Below, piece after piece: positions 33,965-39,294 of a stretch of DNA of 39,294 nt; position 1 is the stretch's first letter, and every line of letters starts with the position of its first letter. The stretch covers positions 1 to 39,294 of the forward strand of contig NZ_AVFL01000046.1 of assembly GCF_000576635.1 (NCBI RefSeq), in the 5' to 3' direction. Source of the stretch: Skermanella stibiiresistens SB22. GTDB lineage: Bacteria; Pseudomonadota; Alphaproteobacteria; Azospirillales; Azospirillaceae. A program made the translations under genes and the position numbers. The notes below the pieces were generated by a model. That model did no database searches and had not been told where the DNA came from. It worked only from the letters and a program-made list of their open reading frames with translations.

Positions 33965-36256
33965 TCAGCCAGCTTGGCGGTGGGGGACTCCGCCGGGTTC
34001 CTTCACTCTGGTCTGCGGTTGCGTTTCCAGGCCGAGCAGCAGCTCGATCTGATGAAGCCGGGCGAGTTCGTCCGGGCGCGATTTGCCGTGAACGTCCAGA
34101 AGCTGTCGTGCGGCGTCGACGACGGTGCGGCGGCTCTGCTCCGTCGGCACCAGTCCGGGCAGGGCTGCCAGAGCCTGTTCCCGGTCCAGTTCCATTAGGA
34201 AGATCTGTTCCTTCAGGATCTCGCGGAACCGGTCCACGGAAATCCGCTCCTGATCGCGGCGCTCCCTGCCGATCCTGCAGAGCATCTGAAAGCCGCGCTC
34301 ATCGACGCCGTGCCCGCTCTCGCGGACCTGGATCATGATACGGATCAGCGCTTCCACGCTGCCCCCCTCCGCGACCCGTGACTTGATCTCTTCAAGCCGC
34401 AGCCGCACCAGCGCCTCATGAGCCTCGTCCCGGACCCGCTTCGGGCATGCCTCCGCTCCCGGTCCGTGCAGGCCAACAAGCGCCTGGAGAACCGGCGATC
34501 CATAGGTGTTCATGAAGACCGCTTCGGATGCGGCGTCGCGCATGTCGCGCCAGGCATCGAGCGCCTGGACGATCTGTTTGGATATCCGGTTCTGGGCCTT
34601 GAGGTATGGATTGTCGTCGCGCACCGGGCGCCGGTTTGCCCGTACGCTCCCGGCCATCGCCTTGACCGCCTGCATGGCCGGATTGAGATCGGACAGCATG
34701 TAGTATTTGGCCCGGTGCGAACTCATGCGCCGCATCGCTTCGGCGCCGGGCTCGGTCGTAATGGCGCGAACCCAGGGCCGCAGGAACAGGTCGTACAGTC
34801 CCAGGTTGATGTCCGAAACCCGGGCGACCGTTGCGAAACGCAGGTCGTCCTCCGGATCATTGACTCCGAACGCGCGGATGTCGTCAAGCGTACGGGGCAG
34901 AAAACGGGTGACGTAATTGCCGACGATCAGATCGTCCTCGGCGGTATCCGACGGTTTGGGCTCGATGATCAGTTCGTAGAGTCCGGGTGGCAGCAGATCG
35001 ACCAGATCGATGTTCTCGACGAACTCCGCCGTCTCCTTCCGGGCGATCTTGCCGGACACGAAGATGCCGAGATGGCCGATATCGTGATGCAGGTTGTAGA
35101 TGATAGTCTGCTCGCGGGAGCGGATGTCGTCCACGCTGCTGTATAGATCGAGTATCCAGCCGAGCGCCTGCTGGGGTGGCGTGATGTTGTCGCCGAATGA
35201 GGCGAACACCAGGATCGGTGAGCGGATGTTGCGCAGATCCACCCGCTGCCCGTCCTTGGTCACGATCTGACCGGTGGACAGCTTGTTGCCGACGAACAGT
35301 TCGTCCGTGATGGCCTGGATCTCCTCGCCGTTCAGCAGGAAGAAGCCGCTCCACCATTTCTCGAACTCCAGGTAACGCTCTTCTTCCGTGTCAATCCTGG
35401 AATACAGGTTGTACGGCTTGCTCCAGGAAGTGTGGCTGGGATTGAGCCGCTCGAAGTTGGACACGAGCAGGGAGCCGTCGAAGCGGCCATTCCCGAGATC
35501 GCTGGAGAGCGCGGTCATCCAGGTGCCGCCGGACAGGCCGCCCATATAGCGCATCGGGTTCTGCCCCTTGACGCCGGCCCAGTACGACAGGGGCGAGCCG
35601 GCGATGATCATCGGTCCCATAAGATCGGGATGGAGGGCGCCCATCGCCATGATGGCCCATCCCGCCTGGCAGTTGGCGATCACGCACGGCTTGCCCTGGG
35701 CGTTTGGGTGCAGCGCATGTACCCGTTCGATGAAGGCCGCTTCGGCGGATGCCACATCGCCCAGCGTCTGGCCGGGAACCGGTTCGGGCAGGAAACTGAT
35801 GAAATAGCAGGCATGGCCGGCCGCCAAGGCGTTGCCGATCTGGCTGTCCGGCTTGAAACCGCCGATGCCAGGACCATGGCCTGCCCGCGGATCGACAATG
35901 ACGAAGGGGCGCATTGCCGGGTCGATCCGCACCTGGGATTCCGGACTGGGAAAGATGCGCAGCAGCATATAGTTGCAGGGCCGCTCGAGAGCCCTGCCAT
36001 CCATGATGATCTCGTGATGGAAGGACAGAACCGGCGGCTTCCCCGCTTCGACATGCTCCACAGCCTGATTGCCGCGTTCACGCATGACGTCCCAGAACAG
36101 GATGCTGCGCTGGAATGCATCCGTAAAATACTCGAAGGCTTCGTTGATCGGGTTGAAAGGAAGAAATGGAAAGGGCATCGGGCTCGCTGCCTTTGCAGGT
36201 GGCAAGCTCTCCGGGGAACTCGAGCTACCCTTTGAACTTGGCAGGCGTGTCGGCAT
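33965..36256 (-). CDS. DUF3141 protein, PHA-synthase-like alpha/beta hydrolase
   Basis: A 763-residue cytoplasmic protein of the DUF3141 family, distantly related to class I PhaC. The N-terminal part (about 25-110) resembles the PhaC lead (FEYFTDAFQRSILFWDVMRERG). The hydrolase core carries a Cys nucleophile (Cys196 in VIANCQAGWA, matching the PhaC GxCxG lipase box), PMIIAGSPLSYWAG, the acid strand ILVFASFGDNITPPQQA with its Asp, and HHDIGHLGIFV with the catalytic His. A long C-terminal extension (about 430-763) is specific to the family. Whether it polymerises or degrades hydroxyacyl-CoA is unknown. It has its own promoter region and opens the ten-gene minus-strand run. Start ATG 36256 has GGGAG upstream. 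Confidence 0.88.
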   Translation of the reverse strand: MPTRLPSSKGSSSSPESLPPAKAASPMPFPFLPFNPINEAFEYFTDAFQRSILFWDVMRERGNQAVEHVEAGKPPVLSFHHEIIMDGRALERPCNYMLLRIFPSPESQVRIDPAMRPFVIVDPRAGHGPGIGGFKPDSQIGNALAAGHACYFISFLPEPVPGQTLGDVASAEAAFIERVHALHPNAQGKPCVIANCQAGWAIMAMGALHPDLMGPMIIAGSPLSYWAGVKGQNPMRYMGGLSGGTWMTALSSDLGNGRFDGSLLVSNFERLNPSHTSWSKPYNLYSRIDTEEERYLEFEKWWSGFFLLNGEEIQAITDELFVGNKLSTGQIVTKDGQRVDLRNIRSPILVFASFGDNITPPQQALGWILDLYSSVDDIRSREQTIIYNLHHDIGHLGIFVSGKIARKETAEFVENIDLVDLLPPGLYELIIEPKPSDTAEDDLIVGNYVTRFLPRTLDDIRAFGVNDPEDDLRFATVARVSDINLGLYDLFLRPWVRAITTEPGAEAMRRMSSHRAKYYMLSDLNPAMQAVKAMAGSVRANRRPVRDDNPYLKAQNRISKQIVQALDAWRDMRDAASEAVFMNTYGSPVLQALVGLHGPGAEACPKRVRDEAHEALVRLRLEEIKSRVAEGGSVEALIRIMIQVRESGHGVDERGFQMLCRIGRERRDQERISVDRFREILKEQIFLMELDREQALAALPGLVPTEQSRRTVVDAARQLLDVHGKSRPDELARLHQIELLLGLETQPQTRVKEPGGVPHRQAG

Positions 36257-36470
36257 TTAGAACTCCCTGGCGTTCATTCTCGATCACGATCATTCCTCAA
36301 CTTAACGTTCCACGGATAATTCGCCAGTAAATACAATTGAAGTCTTGCGAGTTTTATACTTCTTAAGATTCCGTTAGGAAGTTTAAGATTGATTGTGCAG
36401 GTTAACCTGCGTTGTTACAACAGCGCAAAACAATGAGCGCAAAATAATGCAGCTCTATTGTGTTGTAAGT
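36257..36470 (-). promoter_or_regulatory. Promoter region of the ten-gene metabolic operon
   Basis: AT-rich 214-bp gap upstream of the DUF3141 gene. It holds a perfect 14-bp palindrome at 36397-36410 and direct repeats of TTAAGATT (36363 and 36383). I looked for FNR/FixK-type TTGAT-N4-ATCAA boxes, expected for a fermentation operon, and found none in good form. Confidence 0.5.
36397..36410. promoter_or_regulatory. Perfect 14-bp palindrome, candidate operator
   Basis: GCAGGTTAACCTGC, fully self-complementary with no loop, about 140 bp upstream of the DUF3141 start. GTTGT-T-ACAAC, another short palindrome, follows at 36411. With no loop and no T-run it is more likely a dimeric repressor site than a terminator. 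Confidence 0.5.
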
Positions 36471-36851
36471 CTATTTTGCAGCTATTTTCCAACTGCCTTC
36501 AGCGATCTGACAAAGCGGCAGAACGTAGACAACGTTTCGGTCCTTGAGCTTGCTGTTTACTTCAGCATCTCGACACGGCATATTGCTGTGCTTGTAGCTG
36601 CGCAGAACGGTGATGGTGCCGCTGTTCCCTGTCTGCGGGTTAGACCAGGGACGGGATTCACCATCCGCCGCGTTCCGCATCATGTCGGCGCCGATCTGCA
36701 TGATGATCTTGGTATCATCACCTTGATAATGCGCTTGCCCAAGCCGGCTGCCGAACAGCAGTTGAGCATCAGCGGAAGATGTCACCAGCATAAAAGCCAC
36801 CGAGGCCAGAGCCTGTCGGAACAGGACAAGATTCTTGTTTTTCATTGTCAT
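36471..36851 (-). CDS. RT0821/17-kDa-antigen-like exported protein
   Basis: A 126-residue exported protein with the C-terminal surface-antigen pattern known from Rickettsia RT0821-type proteins: SRPWSNPQTGNSGTITVL (about 65-82), MPCRDAEV with the conserved Cys-Arg, then VLPLCQIAEGSWKI at the end. The signal peptide covers about residues 3-30 (ending SSADAQ). Start ATG 36851 (GAGG 4 bp upstream) or ATG 36845 fits; the longer frame to 36968 has no signal-like start. Function is unknown; family members are envelope proteins. It reads from a region holding four GTTAC elements and the perfect palindrome D, divergent from the exported protein at 37448. Confidence 0.8.
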   Translation of the reverse strand: MTMKNKNLVLFRQALASVAFMLVTSSADAQLLFGSRLGQAHYQGDDTKIIMQIGADMMRNAADGESRPWSNPQTGNSGTITVLRSYKHSNMPCRDAEVNSKLKDRNVVYVLPLCQIAEGSWKIAAK

Positions 36852-36969
36852 TACGCCTCGTCTGCATCGGACCATCGAATCCAGTGGCAGGAAGCTTCGC
36901 TTGGAGAAGCTCCCCCTGCGGAACCTCCCGCAATTTCTGTGGCGCCGTCCTTTGCGTGCGGCCTGCATG

Positions 36970-37047
36970 GGTTACAGTCAAAATGATCATAGAGGGTGAA
37001 AGCAGCTGTTACCTAGACTGTTACCGTTGCATGGATTGGCTGTTACC
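36970..37047. promoter_or_regulatory. Cluster of four GTTAC half-sites
   Basis: GTTAC occurs at 36971, 37008, 37020 and 37042; the last three are in the longer form CTGTTACC with start-to-start spacing of 12 and 22 bp, about one and two helical turns. The cluster lies 120-200 bp upstream of the surface-antigen-like gene. Direct repeats at this spacing are typical of response-regulator or tandem dimer binding. Confidence 0.5.
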
Positions 37048-37212
37048 TGTCAAATGGCCACCGGAAGCGCTGCCGGAACCGGGCGTACAGCCGTGTATGC
37101 GGTAAAACCTCCAGACGTACAGACCTTCAGCAACAGCAACCAATTCAGTCAAGTACCCTGCCGCCATAATCCTGCCGCCCATCACTGAAGGTTTCTTTTG
37201 CACTGAAATGTA

Positions 37213-37229
37213 GATGTTACTGTAACATC
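37213..37229. promoter_or_regulatory. Operator-like palindrome, site D (perfect)
   Basis: GATGTTAC-T-GTAACATC: 8-bp arms, no mismatch, one central base. It is the best copy of the motif also seen at 7056, 9519 and 9945. It lies between the divergent genes starting at 36851 and 37448. Confidence 0.7.
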
Positions 37230-37447
37230 GTATCGCTGGGTGGGCATCCGTCGTATAGATATTACATAGCAACCAAGATGATGGCGACCGAGTGAAGAAA
37301 AAGCCGAGAGAATGCCGCCAGATCATCATTCTGGAAGCTCTGCGCTTTAAGAAAAATCATGCGTGCCGGCTTGGTCTTGTCCATCAGCATGGATTAACGA
37401 ACCGGTTGTCGAGCCAGGTTAAAAACAAACGGTAGATGGAGGGAAAC

Positions 37448-37909
37448 GTGACCCGATACAGCGTCATTGCAGCACTTGCCTGCTCCATTATTGCAGCGCC
37501 GATGGTAACTATCATCGGAGTGCCCACGGTTGCGGCTCAGCAGCAACAGGTCAAGCCGGATGGAACCATCGATTTCAGTGGCGCTTCGGCCGCGGTTGGC
37601 GTGGGATATACCTGGGGAAGCGGTACGCTTCATTACAAAGGCAAGGATTATCCATTTTCCGCTTCCGGTCTGACGTTGGCCGACATTGGCGGTGGCACGA
37701 ACGTCGTGACCGGCGAAGTTTACAAGCTCAGCGATGTCAATGATTTTGGAGGCACTTATTCGGTTGCCCAATCCGGCGCCGCCCTGGTTGGCGGTGGTGG
37801 CATAGGGTATCTTGAGAATTCAAAGGGCGTCATCGTGAAGGTCACGTCAAACAGCAAAGGCGCCCGGCTGAACCTTGGCATCGGCGGCGTGGAAGTCGCC
37901 ATGAAGTAA
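37448..37909 (+). CDS. Small exported glycine-rich protein
   Basis: A 153-residue exported protein of unknown function. I chose GTG 37448 because GGAGGGAAAC lies directly upstream; the in-frame ATG 37436 has no site. The signal peptide spans about 1-31 (cleavage near VAAQQQ). The mature part is beta-rich: ASAAVGVGYTWGSGTLHYKG, YPFSASGLTLADIGGG, GEVYKLSDVNDFGGTYS, then a glycine stretch and VKVTSNSKGARLNLGIGGVEV. Exported proteins with this GVGYTWGxGxLxYKGK pattern occur in several Proteobacteria from memory, without a known role. It is divergent from the surface-antigen-like gene, sharing its regulatory region. Confidence 0.8.
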   Translation: MTRYSVIAALACSIIAAPMVTIIGVPTVAAQQQQVKPDGTIDFSGASAAVGVGYTWGSGTLHYKGKDYPFSASGLTLADIGGGTNVVTGEVYKLSDVNDFGGTYSVAQSGAALVGGGGIGYLENSKGVIVKVTSNSKGARLNLGIGGVEVAMK

Positions 37910-38500
37910 TAGAAAGCACTTCTTGGTTGCTCGGTCCGCCTCTCCGCGCCCAAGCGAAGACGGCTGACTGGCACGCATAGAATGTGCTTTCATAACCGGG
38001 TGAATAGTAAGCCCATTCTTAACGTTTTTCTGCGTTCCAGTAGGTGCCCAGCAGCCAATGCCCATCGACATCAACAGCAACGAAGATTTTGATTTTGAGA
38101 GTAACGACTAGGATCGAAAAATAAATCTGTTACAAAGCGGCTCTGGCCAGTGTTGATAACAAGTATAGATTCGAGTCAAAATGCTGAGAAGCTCTTTCTT
38201 GACTTGCTACCCTGGTTATATCACCAATGGCCTTCACCTCACATGGCTTGGTAGGACTGAAATGGGAAGAGATGAGCATGACGAAATCCTCCACGTCGTT
38301 AAGGAACTATCTGTTGCACCATCTGAGACCGCCTCGCCAAGGGAAAGCGATCGATCGGCAAGGCGAGAGAAGCCAGCTGTGGTGGCCAATCCCATGAGAT
38401 CTTGTTCGCAGATGGGGCGTGCCGCCCTATGCTGACCGGATTGCTACTTTGAGGCGAAAGAGGGCTAACGCTTCGGGACTGGCAGGCTATGTCCGGGGCC
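37910..38500. other. Intergenic DNA before the IS66 remnant
   Basis: No convincing gene. GAAAGCAC at 37912 is matched by its exact reverse complement GTGCTTTC at 37984, an 8-bp inverted repeat with a 64-bp interval just after the exported-protein stop; a long-loop terminator is possible but weak. Short frames at 38181-38435 (plus) and 38299-38508 (minus) show no family likeness and may be mobile-element debris. Confidence 0.4.
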
Positions 38501-38589
38501 GTTGTCAACAGTCACCTAATCAGGAGCATATGGGTGCCGCCGTCAGAACCGCAAAGATTTCTCCAGCATCCTAGGACGCCTTTGCCGAT

Positions 38590-39209
38590 GTGGACGCCTC
38601 TGGGACGAGGTTCTGGCGGAACTCGCAGTCATGGAGGCGGACGGCACGAAACCGACGCATTCGGGCAAGGGCAAGGCCGACAGCGGCAGTGTTCCACTAC
38701 TCGCGCGACCGGGTGGGGGTGCATCCCGAGGGCTGTCAACGTGCAGGCAATTTTCACCGAGGGTCACCTGAAGGGCTTCGCCGGGGTGCTCCAGGCCGAC
38801 GCCTACGCTAGCTACAACGCGCTGTACGATCCGAAGCGCAATCACGGTCCGGTCGGCGATGCCCTATGCGGGAACCATAGGCGGCGCAAGTTCGTCGTCC
38901 TGGCCAACATCGCGGCCAGCGCCAGACGCGGCAAGGGGACGACGCCGATCTCGCCGCTGGCGCTGGAGGCGGTCACGCGGATCGACCGACTGCTCGAAAT
39001 CGATCGGGCGATCACCGGCCGGAGCGCGGACGAACGCTTGGCCGTGCGCACGGAACTGAGCGCACCGCTGGTGGCGGACCTGGAAACGTGCATGCGAGCC
39101 GAACGCGCCCGCCTGTCCCGCCACCATGACGTCGCAAAGGCGATCGACTACATGCTCAAGCGCTGGGACGGCTTTACCCGCTTCCTGCGTGATGGCAGGG
39201 TATGCCTGA
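38590..39209 (+). pseudogene. IS66-family transposase remnant
   Basis: Degenerate TnpC of IS66. VFHYSRDR (about 38688) is in one frame; near 38735 the match moves to another frame that continues with KGFAGVLQADAYASYNALYD, then a His/Arg-rich zinc-like NHRRRKF, DRLLEIDRAITGRS and KAIDYMLKRWDGFTRFL. The normal continuation after GRVCL (SNNAAERALR, with the catalytic Glu) is replaced by unrelated sequence from about 39210. The protein thus lacks its start, has a frameshift and lacks its catalytic C-terminus. The 5' boundary is approximate. Confidence 0.8.
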
Positions 39210-39294
39210 TCAATCATGGTCAAGGTTGGGGTGGCGCCATAGGACGATGCTGTTGGCGAATTCGCTGAGGCGGCGGGTTGAGGTCAGATCAGCG
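39210..39294 (-). other. Foreign junction in IS66, possible C-terminus of another element's gene
   Basis: IS66 likeness ends at about 39210. On the minus strand an open frame of 27 codons enters from the window edge and ends at TGA 39210-39212 (ADLTSTRRLSEFANSIVLWR and a short tail). This could be the end of a second transposase inserted in IS66, but the fragment is too short to name. Confidence 0.3.

Noticed and set aside
37021-37329. 102-codon minus-strand frame between the divergent exported-protein genes
   Set aside because: Overlaps the GTTAC array and palindrome D, and its product shows no signal peptide or family.

Overview
The window looks like a GC-rich alphaproteobacterial replicon, most likely Rhodospirillales of the Azospirillum/Skermanella type. 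This is an inference from codon usage, strong GGAGG-type ribosome sites, and families typical of that group: DUF2092, DUF3141, wHTH-TolB-TPR regulators and RT0821-like surface proteins. Mobile-element debris bounds it. An IS6-family transposase runs off the left edge. A decayed IS66 transposase lies at the right edge and is itself cut by unrelated DNA. Such flanks suggest a plasmid, chromid or accessory island.

Left part (0.9-10.6 kb): a six-gene minus-strand operon of exported proteins (Rap1a-like protein, glycine-zipper lipoprotein, DUF2092 protein, repeat-rich secreted protein, alpha/beta-hydrolase lipoprotein, C-terminally anchored protein). Most junctions are 4-bp stop/start overlaps. 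Upstream lie a membrane-bound wHTH-TolB-TPR regulator and two small plus-strand genes, one for an exported protein.

Centre (10.8-36.3 kb): a metabolic island of two convergent runs. The plus strand carries fabI, an MscS channel, ppk2, a DUF2279 pseudogene, an AspT/YidE-type transporter, a second pseudogene with three in-frame stops, and pfkB. The minus strand carries ten tightly packed genes over about 16 kb: DUF3141 (PhaC-like), a small hypothetical, pta, ackA, two RND adaptors, an RND pump, glgP, glgX and ldh. Read together, these describe survival without respiration. Glycogen is released by GlgP/GlgX and phosphorylated by PfkB. Carbon leaves as lactate (Ldh) or as acetate with ATP gain (Pta-AckA). 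PPK2 links polyphosphate to nucleotide phosphorylation. The RND pump, MscS channel and antiporter would handle export and osmotic stress.

Right part (36.4-38.5 kb): two divergent genes for small exported proteins, then the IS66 remnant.

The most interesting non-coding signal is a 15-bp palindrome, ATGTTAC-N-GTAACAT, found perfectly at 37214 and in near-perfect form at 7056, 9519 and 9945. All copies lie in intergenic DNA, mostly next to genes for exported proteins, on both sides of the metabolic island. It looks like an operator of an undescribed regulon.
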